From Natronospira proteinivora (GTDB taxonomy: Bacteria > Pseudomonadota > Gammaproteobacteria > Natronospirales > Natronospiraceae), in the NCBI RefSeq assembly GCF_024170465.1, contig NZ_JALJYF010000002.1, forward strand, positions 558,001 through 622,000: a stretch of DNA of 64,000 nucleotides. Direction: 5' to 3'. Each line of letters begins with the position of its first letter. The stretch's first letter is position 1. The notes beneath the pieces are model-generated. The model worked only from the letters and a program-made list of their open reading frames with translations, searched no databases and had not been told where the DNA came from. Positions 1 through 9,103 of this stretch are shown in pieces. The position numbers and the translations under genes were made by a program.

Positions 1-145
1 GCAGCGCCGCCACACCGGCAACCGCCAGCGCCGCCAGGGCCACCAATAAAAAAAAGACCAGCCGACCGCGGCTTCCCAGCGAGTCGTTGGGTTGGACCAC
101 AATTCGATGGGGCCCTGCCCTGGCTGATCCCTTGACCTTGGTCAT
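1..145 (-). CDS. DUF2244 family membrane protein, N-terminal fragment
   Basis: The gene runs off the left edge, so only about 48 N-terminal residues are visible. An ATG at 145-143 opens a frame with a basic start, then a segment reading HRIVVQPNDSLGSRGR followed by a hydrophobic stretch rich in Leu, Ala and Val that looks like a first membrane helix. The 'rPN.SL..rgr' pattern just before a helix is what I know from DUF2244 integral membrane proteins, which often sit near cytochrome oxidase genes. No function can be assigned from this piece; another small membrane protein is possible. Confidence 0.6.
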   Translation of the reverse strand, partial: MTKVKGSARAGPHRIVVQPNDSLGSRGRLVFFLLVALAALAVAGVAAL

Positions 146-227
146 GGACTTGGTCCGGGTTTCCGGAGGGCGAAATGGTACTTCAAGCCCCCCCGAGGCG
201 CAACGGTGACAAGCGGCAGGATGCCTG

Positions 228-935
228 CTAGAGGCGGGTGATATCGAATCTATCTGCCAGCTTTTCGGGTTTCGGCGAGGGGGTATGGTCCAGGCGACCC
301 AAACAGGGTGCATCCAAATGGCACTCAAGTGTCTGGAAATTCTCGTCCAGACGGGATTGGCCGGGCTGGGGTTCGGTGGCCACCCAGCCGGTCAGGGGCA
401 GGCCCACGGCTCTGATCCGATCCGCCGTCAACAGGGCGTGACTCAGACAACCCAGGCGCAAGGCCACCACCAAAATCACCGGGGCGCCGATGGCCAGAGC
501 CAGGTCTTCCATGGTCTCGTGATCATTCAGCGGGACCCGCCAGCCCCCTACCCCTTCAATCAGGTGGTAGTCGGCCTGGGGGCGCGGGGTGATCCCGGAC
601 AGCAGCCGCGAAACACTCAGTTCCCGACCAACGTCCCGGGCGGCAATATGCGGAGCGATGGCCGGTTCCAGCACCAGGGGGTTGATCTGCTCATAGGAAA
701 ACCCCGTGCTGGATGCGGCCAACAGGGCCTGGCCATCTTCATTGCGCAACCCCTCGGGACGACGCTCGGCCCCGGAAGCCACCGGCTTGAGTCCCACCGC
801 CGTCTCCCCCCGCCCCCGCAGGGCATGCAGCAAACTCGCCGTCACCAGCGTCTTGCCCACCTCCGTATCCGTTCCCGTTACGAAGTACTCCACGATTTTT
901 TTCTCCTTGGATTGAGCTTGTTTGCTATCTGACAT
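228..935 (-). CDS. bioD: Dethiobiotin synthetase BioD
   Basis: This enzyme makes dethiobiotin from 7,8-diaminopelargonic acid, CO2 and ATP, the penultimate step of biotin synthesis in the cytoplasm. The 235-residue product carries the P-loop GTDTEVGKT at about residues 21-29, the KPVASG substrate/ATP segment, and EGVGGWRVPL further on, all typical of BioD. The frame stays open up to position 1172, but that extension is translated intergenic repeat. The start chosen is the ATG at 935 (MSDSKQAQ), just before the conserved core. It is the last gene of bioBFHCD and is separated from bioC by a 238-bp repeat element, so its expression may be partly uncoupled from the rest of the operon. Confidence 0.95.
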   Translation of the reverse strand: MSDSKQAQSKEKKIVEYFVTGTDTEVGKTLVTASLLHALRGRGETAVGLKPVASGAERRPEGLRNEDGQALLAASSTGFSYEQINPLVLEPAIAPHIAARDVGRELSVSRLLSGITPRPQADYHLIEGVGGWRVPLNDHETMEDLALAIGAPVILVVALRLGCLSHALLTADRIRAVGLPLTGWVATEPQPGQSRLDENFQTLECHLDAPCLGRLDHTPSPKPEKLADRFDITRL

Positions 936-1172
936 TAAAAATCGAACACGAAGGACACGAAGAAAGGCAGAAGAGCAGGAAGGAAAAATTGGCTGGCGGT
1001 TCTGCCCCCGTAGGAGCGGATTTATCCGCGATTGGGTCTCGGGGCGTATAGAAGGCTGGTTTTTTAACACGGAGGTCACGGAGGACGGGGCCACCAGCCA
1101 TTCCTTCCTTCGTGCTCTTCTGCCTTTCTTCGTGTCCTTCGTGTTCGATTTTTTGTATCTGACCTGCACCAA
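936..1172. repeat. Mosaic palindromic intergenic element 1 (inside the bio operon)
   Basis: The whole bioC-bioD gap is one imperfect inverted repeat. The left arm (about 937-997, ATCGAACACGAAGGACACGA onward) is matched by its reverse complement at about 1095-1154, with roughly 50 pairing bases and few mismatches. Between the arms lie a REP-like hairpin module, GTAGGAGCGGATTTATCCGC at 1010-1029, and a short CACGGAG run at 1065-1085. The same modules recur in three other gaps of this window. The open frames through it are translated repeat, not genes. Confidence 0.85.
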
Positions 1173-1173
1173 T

Positions 1174-2043
1174 TCAGGTTTTTTTCAATGCGGGTGCCCA
1201 GACGGTGCCGTAGACGACTTCGTAGGTGGCGGGGAGACGGCCGTCGTGGCGGTAGTCTTCATAGGCGGCCTGGAAGCGGGCCATTTTTTTGCGGCCCATG
1301 AGCCCCCGGGGACGGTTGCCGGTGACGTTGTGGGCGCCGATGCGCTTGATGTCGCGCATCAGTTCGGTGGTGGTTTCATAGGTCAGGGTGAAGTGCTCCA
1401 CGTCCATCACCGGCTCGGCCAGACCGGCCCGGACCAGACCGTCACCGATGTTGTGCATATCGGTGAAAACATTCACATGGCTTTTCTCGTCCACCGCCGA
1501 CCAGGCCGCCCGTAACTCCTTGAGGGTATCCGGGCCGAAGGTGGTAAACAGGAAAAGCCCCTGGGGTTTCAAGACCCGGCGCACCTCGCGAAACACCCGG
1601 TCCAGATCATCCACCCACTGCAGGCCCAGGCTGGAGAAGACCAGGTCCACGCTGTGGTCGGCGATGGGCAGGGCGGTCATATCCGCGCCCACCGGATGCA
1701 GACGGCGGAACCAGCCACCCCGACGGCGGGCTTGCTTGAGCATGGCCTCTGACAGATCCATGGGCAGCACCCGGGCCTTGCGATAACGCTCAAAGAGGGC
1801 CCCGGCCCCCTGGCCGGTGCCGCTGGCCAGATCCAGGATCACCTGGGGTTCGATGGTGGTGTAGTCCAGCCGTTCCAGGAGACGATCGCAGACTTCCCGT
1901 TGCAGCACGGCATGCTCGTCGTACTCGGCCGCGGCCCGATCAAAGGAGCGGCGCACGGCGGAACGCTCCGGCAGCTCCGGATGGGATTCGGGGCGGTCGT
2001 CCAGCCGTGGCAGGGAGGGATCAACCCGCTTGGGTGAAGTCAT
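1174..2043 (-). CDS. bioC: Malonyl-ACP O-methyltransferase BioC
   Basis: BioC methylates the free carboxyl of malonyl-ACP with SAM, so the fatty-acid cycle can build the pimeloyl chain of biotin. The 289-residue protein has a class I methyltransferase fold: the SAM loop LDLASGTGQG at about residue 68, the acidic strand end VLPMDLSEAML, and the motif VFSSLGLQWVDD. RRSFDRAAAEYDEHAVLQ near residue 35 is the usual BioC N-terminal signature. Its start overlaps the bioH stop by 23 nt, which suggests translational coupling. It sits upstream of bioD across a repeat element. Confidence 0.94.
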   Translation of the reverse strand: MTSPKRVDPSLPRLDDRPESHPELPERSAVRRSFDRAAAEYDEHAVLQREVCDRLLERLDYTTIEPQVILDLASGTGQGAGALFERYRKARVLPMDLSEAMLKQARRRGGWFRRLHPVGADMTALPIADHSVDLVFSSLGLQWVDDLDRVFREVRRVLKPQGLFLFTTFGPDTLKELRAAWSAVDEKSHVNVFTDMHNIGDGLVRAGLAEPVMDVEHFTLTYETTTELMRDIKRIGAHNVTGNRPRGLMGRKKMARFQAAYEDYRHDGRLPATYEVVYGTVWAPALKKT

Positions 2044-2791
2044 GGATCAGCTCCAGAAAATGCTCGGGATCGGACAGGAATGGCGCATGAGCGGTGCGCT
2101 GTAAACAATGATAATCCGCCTTGGGGATGGCCTCCGCCATGGCCCGGCCCGCCTCGGGATGGGTGAGGCGATCCAGGCGGCCGCTGATCACCCGGGTGGG
2201 CGGCTTGAGGCCCGGCAATTCCGCCCGCAGGTCCACCGAGCCCAGCAGGGAAAGGCCGTTTTCCAGTACCTGGTGATGGGGCTCGCCATGGCGAAAGACC
2301 GCTTCCCGTAATTGTCGCAGAAGTGGCCGGGCCTGGGGGTCGCCCTGGACCTGCAGGGCCAGAAACTGCTGGACGGTGCCCTTGAAATCGTTTCGCAGTT
2401 CGCTGGCGAATTTCTCCAGGGTCTCGGGAGCCATGGCATGGGGCCAGTCCGGGCCGGTGACAAAACGCGGCGTGGTGGCCACGGCCAGCAGGCGCTCCAC
2501 CCGCTCGGGGGCATCCAGGGCGGCCCGGGTGGCGACCATGCCGCCCAGGGACCAGCCCAGCCAGCTGGCCTTTTCAGGGGCCACGGACAGGGCGGCCTCG
2601 GCCCAGTCGGCCAGACTCTCGCCCACCGGCACCTCGCGGCTGTGGCCATGGCCGGGCAGATCGATGCGAGTGACCCGGTAGCGAGCCGTGAGCTCGGCCA
2701 GGATGGGATCCCAGACATCGGAATGCAGGCCCCAGCCGTGGATCAGGACCAGGAGCGGGCCATCGCCGCTTGTTTCATACCAGGGTGTCAT
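2021..2791 (-). CDS. bioH: Pimeloyl-ACP methyl ester carboxylesterase BioH
   Basis: BioH removes the methyl group added by BioC, ending pimeloyl chain synthesis. It is a 256-residue alpha/beta hydrolase with the oxyanion segment HGWGLHSDVW, the nucleophile elbow GWSLGG (Ser about 81), an Asp in ISGRLDRLTHP and the catalytic His in AHAPFL near the C terminus. A TTG at 2806 would give a start overlapping bioF. I prefer the ATG at 2791, which has GGAAG about 8 nt upstream and leaves a 5-nt gap after bioF. Its place between bioF and bioC separates it from generic esterases. Confidence 0.93.
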   Translation of the reverse strand: MTPWYETSGDGPLLVLIHGWGLHSDVWDPILAELTARYRVTRIDLPGHGHSREVPVGESLADWAEAALSVAPEKASWLGWSLGGMVATRAALDAPERVERLLAVATTPRFVTGPDWPHAMAPETLEKFASELRNDFKGTVQQFLALQVQGDPQARPLLRQLREAVFRHGEPHHQVLENGLSLLGSVDLRAELPGLKPPTRVISGRLDRLTHPEAGRAMAEAIPKADYHCLQRTAHAPFLSDPEHFLELIHDFTQAG

Positions 2792-2796
2792 TGTCT

Positions 2797-3987
2797 CTAC
2801 TTCCAAAGCGTTGCCAGGGCCGCCACCAGGGCCTCGACGTCCGCCTCGCTGTGGGCGGCGGAGAGGGTGACCCGCAGTCGCGCGGTGCCGGCAGGGACGG
2901 TGGGCGGGCGGATGGCCTGGACCAGAAAGCCGGCCTCCGCCAGGGCGCGGGATAATGCCACGGTCGGGGCCGCCTCGCCCACCCGGATGGGCTGAATGGG
3001 CGTGCGCGAAGGCATCAGCGGGATGCCATGGGCCTCGGCCCCTTCACGAAACTGGGCAATTCGCGCCGCAAGCTGGTCGCGCGGGCCCGTATCTTCCCGG
3101 CAGATGGCAACGCCCGCCCGCACCATGGCCGCCACCGAGGGCGGGGTGGCGGTGGTATAGACATAGGCGCGAGCGTATTGCTGCAGATAATCGATCAGCG
3201 TTCGACTGCCGGCCACGAAGGCCCCGAAACCGCCCAGGGCCTTGCCCAGGGTACCCATGAAGACCGGGACCTGCGCCGGACCCAGCCCCGCTTCTGCGGC
3301 CGCGCCCCGACCTTCCGGGCCGAGCACCCCCAGACCATGGGCCTCGTCCACCATGAGCGTGGCCTGATGCGCCTGACAATGGTTCGCGATTTGTTTCAGC
3401 GGGGCGATATCCCCGTCCATGCTGAACACTGAATCGGTCATCACCAGGCGGTGGCCAGGGGCGGTCGCCAATCGCTGGTCCAGATGCTCGGCATCGGCAT
3501 GGTGATAGCGGATCAGACGAGCCCGGCTCAACTGGCCCCCGTCAATCAAGGAGGCATGGTTGAGCTTGTCCTGAACGAGACTGTCGCCCTTGCCGGCCAG
3601 GGCCTGGGCCAGGCCCAGATTGGCCATGTAGCCGGTGGAAAACAGCAAGGCAGCCTCGCGACCGGTCCACTCGGCCAGCTCTGCTTCCAGGGCGGCATGC
3701 TCGGGACTGTGGCCCGTGATCAGATGCGCGGCGCCGCTGCCGGCCCCATGGGCCTGAAGGGCCTGCTCACCGGCCGCCACTACGCGGGGGTCGGCGGCCA
3801 GGCCCAGGTAGTCGTTGGCGCAGAAGTTGATGCATTCCCGGCCCTGCCATTGCACCCGGGTGGCGGAACGGCGCTGGAAGGTGCGGGTCTGGCGCCGCAG
3901 CCCTTCGGCCTCGCGCTGGGCAAGGCCGGGGGCAAGGCGGGCATCCAGGCGTTGGGCGGGGTTATCGGGCTCAGTCGGCCCGGACAT
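2797..3987 (-). CDS. bioF: 8-amino-7-oxononanoate synthase BioF
   Basis: This PLP enzyme condenses pimeloyl-ACP with alanine to give 8-amino-7-oxononanoate. The 396-residue protein shows the alpha-oxoamine synthase pattern: [50 protein letters not shown], and the PLP-binding lysine in [12 protein letters not shown]. The open frame extends into the 3' end of bioB. The ATG at 3987 (MSGPTEPDN) matches family length and overlaps the bioB stop by 17 nt. Confidence 0.95.
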   Translation of the reverse strand: MSGPTEPDNPAQRLDARLAPGLAQREAEGLRRQTRTFQRRSATRVQWQGRECINFCANDYLGLAADPRVVAAGEQALQAHGAGSGAAHLITGHSPEHAALEAELAEWTGREAALLFSTGYMANLGLAQALAGKGDSLVQDKLNHASLIDGGQLSRARLIRYHHADAEHLDQRLATAPGHRLVMTDSVFSMDGDIAPLKQIANHCQAHQATLMVDEAHGLGVLGPEGRGAAAEAGLGPAQVPVFMGTLGKALGGFGAFVAGSRTLIDYLQQYARAYVYTTATPPSVAAMVRAGVAICREDTGPRDQLAARIAQFREGAEAHGIPLMPSRTPIQPIRVGEAAPTVALSRALAEAGFLVQAIRPPTVPAGTARLRVTLSAAHSEADVEALVAALATLWK

Positions 3988-5080
3988 GGGGCTCGGCCTG
4001 ATCAGCTTGAGCAGCGGCTTCGGCGGCGGCGTCCTCCCGCTTGCCGCGACCGCATTCGCGGCGCTCTTCCACCCGCCCCACCGCTTCCGGGCGCAGACCC
4101 AGGCGCTGGAAGAGCTGCTGGTCGGCATCGGCTTCCGGGTTGTCGGTGGTCAGCAGCTTATCGCCATAGAAAATGGAGTTGGCACCGGCCAGAAAACACA
4201 GGGCCTGGGTCTCGTCGTTCATGTCGGTACGGCCCGCAGACAGGCGAACATGGGAGGCGGGCATCATCAGCCGGGCCGCGGCAATGGTACGCACGAACTC
4301 CACCGGGTGGACTTCTTCCTGGCCGTACAGCGGCGTGCCCGGGACCTGGACCAGCTGGTTGATGGGCACGCTGCCCGGGTGTTGGGGCAGATTGGCCAGG
4401 GCCCGCAGCATGTCGGCCCGATGGCCGGTCTCCTCGCCCATGCCCACGATGCCGCCGCAGCAGACATTGAGCCCGGCCTGGCGAACGTTTTCCAGGGTGT
4501 CCATGCGGTCATCGAAGGTGCGGGTGGTGATGATGTCGCCGTAGAAATCCTCGGCGGTATCGATGTTGTGGTTGTAGTAGTCCAGCCCGGCGTCGGCCAT
4601 CTTCTCGGCCTGTTCCCGGTTGACCATGCCCAATGTGGCGCAGGTTTCCATGCCCAGGGCCCGGACCTGGCTGATCATGTCGGTGATGCGGTCCAGGTGC
4701 TTGTCGGTGGGGCTGCGGTAGGCCGCGCCCATGCAGAAACGGGTGGCGCCCTTGGCCTTGGCCGCCTTGGCCTGGGCCACCACGAAATTCACGTCCATCA
4801 GCTTTTCCTTTTCCAGACCGGTGTCATAGCGCGCGCTCTGGGGACAGTAGGCACAGTCCTCGGGGCAGCCGCCGGTCTTGATGGAAAGCAGGGTGGAGAC
4901 CTGGACTTCATTGGGATCGAAGTACTGGCGATGCACGGTCTGGGCGGCAAAGATCAGCTCATTGAAGGGCAGCTCGAACAGGGCCCGGGCTTCTTCCGCC
5001 GTCCAGTCATGGCGAATTTCGCCTCGGCGCACGCGTTCCAGGGTGGTTTGGGATTGGGCGGTCTGCTGTGAAACGGACAT
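3971..5080 (-). CDS. bioB: Biotin synthase BioB
   Basis: BioB is a radical-SAM enzyme that inserts sulfur into dethiobiotin. The 4Fe-4S triad is [12 protein letters not shown] (Cys 72, 76, 79). Other family signatures are [24 protein letters not shown] and the 2Fe-2S cluster region with RLSAGR. The start is the ATG at 5080 with AGGA upstream. The product is 369 residues, about 20 longer than E. coli BioB. The excess is a charged Ala/Glu/Arg tail after [14 protein letters not shown]; the bioF start overlaps its end. It is the first gene of bioBFHCD and probably responds to biotin through BirA (see the palindrome at 5203-5237). Confidence 0.97.
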   Translation of the reverse strand: MSVSQQTAQSQTTLERVRRGEIRHDWTAEEARALFELPFNELIFAAQTVHRQYFDPNEVQVSTLLSIKTGGCPEDCAYCPQSARYDTGLEKEKLMDVNFVVAQAKAAKAKGATRFCMGAAYRSPTDKHLDRITDMISQVRALGMETCATLGMVNREQAEKMADAGLDYYNHNIDTAEDFYGDIITTRTFDDRMDTLENVRQAGLNVCCGGIVGMGEETGHRADMLRALANLPQHPGSVPINQLVQVPGTPLYGQEEVHPVEFVRTIAAARLMMPASHVRLSAGRTDMNDETQALCFLAGANSIFYGDKLLTTDNPEADADQQLFQRLGLRPEAVGRVEERRECGRGKREDAAAEAAAQADQAEPHVRAD

Positions 5081-5202
5081 GGCTGAACGATCCTGGTCTA
5101 TCGCGGGCGCGCGAGTTGAAAGACGAATGCAATTGGGCAACAGTTAATGCTTGCTGCCTGGTCACTGCCGAGGCAGCGAAAGGAAGAAGTCTAACGAATG
5201 CG

Positions 5203-5237
5203 CTGTCAACCTGAAAGGGGGATACATGGTTGACAAG
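5203..5237. promoter_or_regulatory. Candidate BirA (biotin repressor) operator
   Basis: Perfect 8-bp arms TGTCAACC (5204-5211) and GGTTGACA (5228-5235) are separated by 16 bp. On the minus strand this reads TTGTCAACC-N16-GGTTGACAG. The known proteobacterial BirA site is close to TTGTAAACC-N14/15-GGTTTACAA, so each arm differs at one position and the spacer is one longer. It lies in the bioB/comF divergent gap and covers the comF ribosome-binding site and start codon. That a biotin operon starts next to it supports the call; no binding evidence can be seen. Confidence 0.55.
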
Positions 5238-5945
5238 ATTCGGCGCGGCCTGCGCTGGCTGGAGGGGGTATTACTGCCGCATCGCTGCCTGCTTTGCGGC
5301 GCGAATGGTGAGGACGGCCTGGATCTATGCCGGGGCTGCGGCGAAGACCTGCCCTGGAACCGCCACTCCTGTCCCCGCTGCGCCAATCCCCTGCCCCCCG
5401 GCAGCCGACCAGACAGCCTTTGCGGCGCCTGCCTTTCCGGGGAGACGCCCCGTGGCTTTGACCGGATCCACGCGCCTCTGCTGTATGACTTTCCCCTGGA
5501 TCGGCTGATTCTGAACCTGAAGTTTCACGGCCAACTGGCCACCGGGCGCTTGCTGGGTGAATTGACGGCCCAGGCCCTGGCCAGTGAAGGCGTGCGCTTG
5601 CCCCAGGCACTGGTCCCCGTGCCTCTGCACCGGCGACGCTGGCGGGAGCGGGGTTTCAATCAGGCCCGGGAGCTGGCCCGGCCCATGGCTCGCCGTTTCC
5701 AAATCCCCATCGCCGACGGCCTGGTCCACCGGCGCCAACACGGCCCCGCCCAGGCCGAGCTGCCCCTGGACCAGCGGCGACGCAATATCCGGGGCCTGTT
5801 CAAGGTCCGCCGCGAACCGCCCGGGCATGTGGCCATCGTAGACGATGTGGTCACCTCCGCCAGCACCGTCGCCGAACTGGCCCGCACCCTCAAACAAGCC
5901 GGCGCCACCCGCGTGGATGTCTGGGCCATTGCCCGGACGCCTTGA
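5226..5945 (+). CDS. comF: ComF family phosphoribosyltransferase-like protein
   Basis: A 239-residue ComF/GntX protein, linked in other bacteria to uptake and processing of transforming DNA; its biochemical role is unclear. The N terminus has zinc-ribbon cysteine pairs (CLLCG, CRGCG, CPRCA, CGAC). The C-terminal half has the phosphoribosyltransferase PRPP loop VAIVDDVVTSAST, preceded by PVPLHRRRWRERGFNQ. The start is the ATG at 5226 with a GGGGG ribosome-binding site. It is divergent from bioB, an arrangement common in gammaproteobacteria, and the candidate BirA site covers its start. Confidence 0.92.
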   Translation: MVDKIRRGLRWLEGVLLPHRCLLCGANGEDGLDLCRGCGEDLPWNRHSCPRCANPLPPGSRPDSLCGACLSGETPRGFDRIHAPLLYDFPLDRLILNLKFHGQLATGRLLGELTAQALASEGVRLPQALVPVPLHRRRWRERGFNQARELARPMARRFQIPIADGLVHRRQHGPAQAELPLDQRRRNIRGLFKVRREPPGHVAIVDDVVTSASTVAELARTLKQAGATRVDVWAIARTP

Positions 5946-5947
5946 CT

Positions 5948-6347
5948 ATGAAAATCGAACACGAAGGTCACGAAGAAAGGCAGAAGGACACGAAGGAAAA
6001 AATGGCTGGCAGTCCCGCATCCGTAGGAGCGGATTTATCCGCGATTGGGCCTCGGGGATGTATAGAAGGCTCGAAATTTTGAACACGGAGTGCACGGAGG
6101 ACCACGGAGATCACGGAGGGGATGAATGGGGGGCTATTAGGTGTGGGAGCGGCGTCCGCCGCGAATTGGGGATCTATCTGCCTTGATCGCGGCGGACGCC
6201 GCTCCCACGGCATAGTTAAACTCCGTGCCCTCCGTGGTTCTCCGTGATCTCCGTGTTAAATCCCCAAACCTGAATCCAACAAGGCAGCATCTACCGCCCC
6301 TGCACCCAACAGTATTACTCCTTCGTGTCCTTCGTGTTCGATTTTCA
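5948..6347. repeat. Mosaic palindromic intergenic element 2
   Basis: The gap between convergent comF and lysAC is a symmetric nested structure. In order: CACGAAG repeats (5955-5998), the GTAGGAGCGG hairpin (6023-6046), CACGGAG repeats (about 6082-6119), the GTGGGAGCGGCGTCCGCCGC hairpin (6143-6164), then the inverse of that hairpin (6185-6208), inverse CACGGAG repeats (about 6220-6257) and inverse CACGAAG repeats (about 6322-6345). The two halves could fold into one long hairpin. Nothing coding is supported here. Confidence 0.88.
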
Positions 6348-6367
6348 ACAACCTAACCGCCCCGAAA

Positions 6368-8956
6368 TCATTCAATGACGATTTCGGCGGCGGGGTCGCG
6401 GCGGTTGTAGTTAGAGCTCATGACGCGGCCGTAGGCGCCGGCGTTGGCGATGGCCAGGACGTCGCCTTCGGTGCATTCGGGCAGCAGGCGTTCATTGCCC
6501 AGCACATCCCCGGTCTCGCAGATGGGCCCCACCACCGTGGCCGGGCTGCCCGCGGGTTCATTGGGCCGGGAGAGATTGACGATCTCGTGCCAGGCGCCAT
6601 AGAGGGATGGACGGATGAGGCTGTTCATACCGGTCTCGATGCCCACATAGCGAGCCTCGCCCTTGCCCTTGGTCTGGGTCACCCGGGCCAGCAAGACCCC
6701 CGCACGAGCCACCAGGTAACGGCCCGGCTCGATCCAGAGTTGCTTGCCGGGAAAGGCCGAGGCCATGCTCTTGAGGGATTCGTCCATGGCCTCGGTATCC
6801 AGAGGCTGGTCGCCGGGCTTTTCCACCACGCCCAGGCCGCCGCCCAGATCCAGGATCTCCACATCGGGAAAGCGCTCGGCCGCCTCGCCCAGGATGATGG
6901 CGATCTGGCGCCAGTTGTCCGGGGTGCGGATGCCACTGCCACTATGGGCATGCAGGCCCACCACCCGGGCCCCGGCCGCTTCCACCAGGCGGGCGGCTTC
7001 ATCCAGTTCGAACAGGGGAATGCCGAACTTGGACTGGATGCCGGCGGTGCGCACATGCTTGTGATGGCCCCGGCCCTGCCCCGGGTCCAGGCGCAGGAAG
7101 ATATCCCGGCCGGCGAACAGCTCCGGCCAATGGATCAGGGGATGCAGATTGTCCAAAGTCACCCGCACGCCCTGCTCCAGGCCAAAGACATATTCGGCCC
7201 GGGGGGCGAAGTTGGGGGTGAAGAGAATGCGCTCGGGGTCCAGCCCCGGCAGTTGTTCTTTGACATGGCGGACCTCGCCGGGGGAGACGCATTCAAATCC
7301 GAAGCCAGCCCGCTCCACCTGGGCCAGAATCTGCGGGTGGGCATTGGCCTTGACCGCATACAGGACCCGGTCCACGGCGGTGACCGCGGCCAGTTCATCG
7401 ATGGCCGATTGCACCGAGGGCAGGTGATAGACAAAGGCCGGGGCCTGTTCCACAGCCAGGCTGAGCAAGCGATCCCGGTCCTGCCACCACCAGCTGGCCG
7501 GGCGCAGGGGGGTGACCGCCTGGGGGCCGGGCTCGAACAGCTGCTGCCAGGTGGGGCCCAGCACCGGGTCGTCAGGGACCGTGTGAATCAGGCTGCGGTG
7601 CAGCTGCTCCACCAGGCGCGGGGCTTCGCCGGCCTCGATCACGGCGGTGAAGTTGAGATCATTGGCGGCCTGGCTGAGCAGGTGGATATGGCGCTCTTCA
7701 AAGACCTCCAGGGCCGGGCCCAGTTGATGCAGGATGGAACGGATACGCCGGCCCACCACGCTGACGGTGGCGCAATCCCGGATCAGGGTGGCACGGCAAA
7801 AGCCGGACAGATCATCCAGCAAGCCCGTCAAGACCTCTTCGCCCAGATCGTTGGCATCGGCATCCAGGGAGACGGTGACGTTGGTCTCGGAGGTGGAGAC
7901 CAGGTCCACCGAGAGCCCGTGGCGGCTGAAGCAATCAAAGGCCCGGGCCAGGAAGCCCACTTCCTGCCACATGCCCAGGGTTTCCATGGAAACCAGCACC
8001 ACGCCACTGCGGGTGGAGATGGCCTTGACCCGGGCTTCGGTATCGCCGCTGCCGGGGCCGATCTCAGTACCGTCCATGTCGGGATTGCCGGTATAGCGAA
8101 CCCAAAGGGGAATCTGGTGGCGGCGCACCGGGGCGATGCAGCGGGGATGGAGAATCTTGGCGCCGGTGGTGGCGATTTCCTGGGCCTCGTCATAGTCCAG
8201 GCGGCGAAGCAGGCGGGCCGAGGGCAGGGCCTTGGGATTGGCACTGAACAGGCCGGGCACATCGGTCCAGATTTCCAGCCGCTCCGCCCCCAGGCGGGCA
8301 GCCAGATAGGCCGCCGAGGTGTCCGAGCCACCCCTGCCCAGCAGGGCGGGACCGCCCTCCGGATGGCGGGCAAAAAAGCCCTGGGTCAGCACCAGTTCGC
8401 CCCGGCCCTGCAGCCAGGCCTGGCCGCCCGGGTCGGCGGCATCGTCGCAGACCGCCGACAGCCAATCGGCGGCATCCAGGTCACGGGGTTGGATGCTCAA
8501 CAGTTCAGTGGGGTCCACCGCATCCGGCGCCAAGCCGGCCGCTTCCAGGCGGGCCTCGGCCAGCACCCCGGCCAGGCGTTCGCCCTGACTCATGGCCCGG
8601 GCCCGCAGGCGGGGGGTCACCTCACCGATCAGGCGGGCCCCTTCCAGCAAGCGGCCCAGCTCTTCCAGCCCTTCTTCCAGGCCCGATTCCACCCCGGCCA
8701 AATCCATGCTGGCGGCCAGGCTCAGATGACGGGCACGCAATTCATCGATCAGGCTGTCCGGATCCAGACTGCTGATCCCGGCCAAAGCTTCGGCAATGGT
8801 GTCCGAGACACCGGCCAGGGCGGAATGGACCAGCAGCACCCGAAAACCGGCCTGTTTTCGTTTGGCCACCACGGTTTCGATCTGCTTCCAGTTGTCACTG
8901 GATGAAACACTGGTTCCGCCAAACTTGAGGACGACTAAGGGACTGCTGGGTTCCAT
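6368..8956 (-). CDS. lysAC: Bifunctional aspartate kinase / diaminopimelate decarboxylase LysAC
   Basis: One 862-residue protein joins the first and last enzymes of lysine synthesis. The N-terminal part (about 1-460) is aspartate kinase with KFGGTSV at the start, GRGGSDTSA, and two ACT-like stretches (LVSMETLGM, VSVVGRRI). The C-terminal part (about 490-862) is a PLP decarboxylase with the lysine YAVKANAHP near residue 536, HSGSGI, LGGGLGV, EPGRYLVA and the CETGD motif. The fusion is known from Xanthomonas and some other gammaproteobacteria. The start ATG has AGGAG 7 nt upstream. A 5' leader with an attenuator-like fold precedes it, suggesting control by lysine supply. Confidence 0.95.
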   Translation of the reverse strand: MEPSSPLVVLKFGGTSVSSSDNWKQIETVVAKRKQAGFRVLLVHSALAGVSDTIAEALAGISSLDPDSLIDELRARHLSLAASMDLAGVESGLEEGLEELGRLLEGARLIGEVTPRLRARAMSQGERLAGVLAEARLEAAGLAPDAVDPTELLSIQPRDLDAADWLSAVCDDAADPGGQAWLQGRGELVLTQGFFARHPEGGPALLGRGGSDTSAAYLAARLGAERLEIWTDVPGLFSANPKALPSARLLRRLDYDEAQEIATTGAKILHPRCIAPVRRHQIPLWVRYTGNPDMDGTEIGPGSGDTEARVKAISTRSGVVLVSMETLGMWQEVGFLARAFDCFSRHGLSVDLVSTSETNVTVSLDADANDLGEEVLTGLLDDLSGFCRATLIRDCATVSVVGRRIRSILHQLGPALEVFEERHIHLLSQAANDLNFTAVIEAGEAPRLVEQLHRSLIHTVPDDPVLGPTWQQLFEPGPQAVTPLRPASWWWQDRDRLLSLAVEQAPAFVYHLPSVQSAIDELAAVTAVDRVLYAVKANAHPQILAQVERAGFGFECVSPGEVRHVKEQLPGLDPERILFTPNFAPRAEYVFGLEQGVRVTLDNLHPLIHWPELFAGRDIFLRLDPGQGRGHHKHVRTAGIQSKFGIPLFELDEAARLVEAAGARVVGLHAHSGSGIRTPDNWRQIAIILGEAAERFPDVEILDLGGGLGVVEKPGDQPLDTEAMDESLKSMASAFPGKQLWIEPGRYLVARAGVLLARVTQTKGKGEARYVGIETGMNSLIRPSLYGAWHEIVNLSRPNEPAGSPATVVGPICETGDVLGNERLLPECTEGDVLAIANAGAYGRVMSSNYNRRDPAAEIVIE

Positions 8957-8998
8957 TCTGTTACTCCTGAGTCTTGCTTGTGATTGGGTCTTGGGTTT

Positions 8999-9022
8999 AT
9001 CGCGGATGAATCCGCTCCTACG
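8999..9022 (-). repeat. Solitary GTAGGAGCGG-type REP-like hairpin
   Basis: Reads GTAGGAGCGGATTCATCCGC-like on the minus strand, the same module as in the four mosaic elements. It lies alone in the lysAC leader, between the attenuator-like terminator and the lysAC ribosome-binding site. Confidence 0.75.
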
Positions 9023-9051
9023 GGTGGCCCATAGTTGATTATTCAGGACAT

Positions 9052-9079
9052 AAAAAAACCGGCGCAGAGGCCGGTTTTT
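9052..9079 (-). terminator. Rho-independent terminator in the lysAC leader (attenuator)
   Basis: On the minus strand the stem ACCGGC-ctctgc-GCCGGT, with A5/T5 extension, is followed by a run of seven T. It lies about 95 nt upstream of the lysAC start and downstream of the Lys-rich leader peptide. The 5' half, CCGGC, can pair instead with GCCGG at 9096-9092, an antiterminator that excludes it. The A-run also makes it usable on the plus strand. Confidence 0.8.
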
Positions 9080-9103
9080 CGGAACAGATTTCCGGCATGC
9101 AAA

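Noticed and set aside
228-1172. BioD starting at 1172 (314 residues)
   Set aside because: The first 79 codons are translated repeat sequence; the ATG at 935 starts directly before the conserved P-loop region.
6587-8905. A 772-codon open frame on the plus strand opposite lysAC
   Set aside because: It is an antisense shadow of a GC-rich gene: low-complexity Gly/His/Gln composition, no domain, and full overlap with a clear two-domain enzyme.
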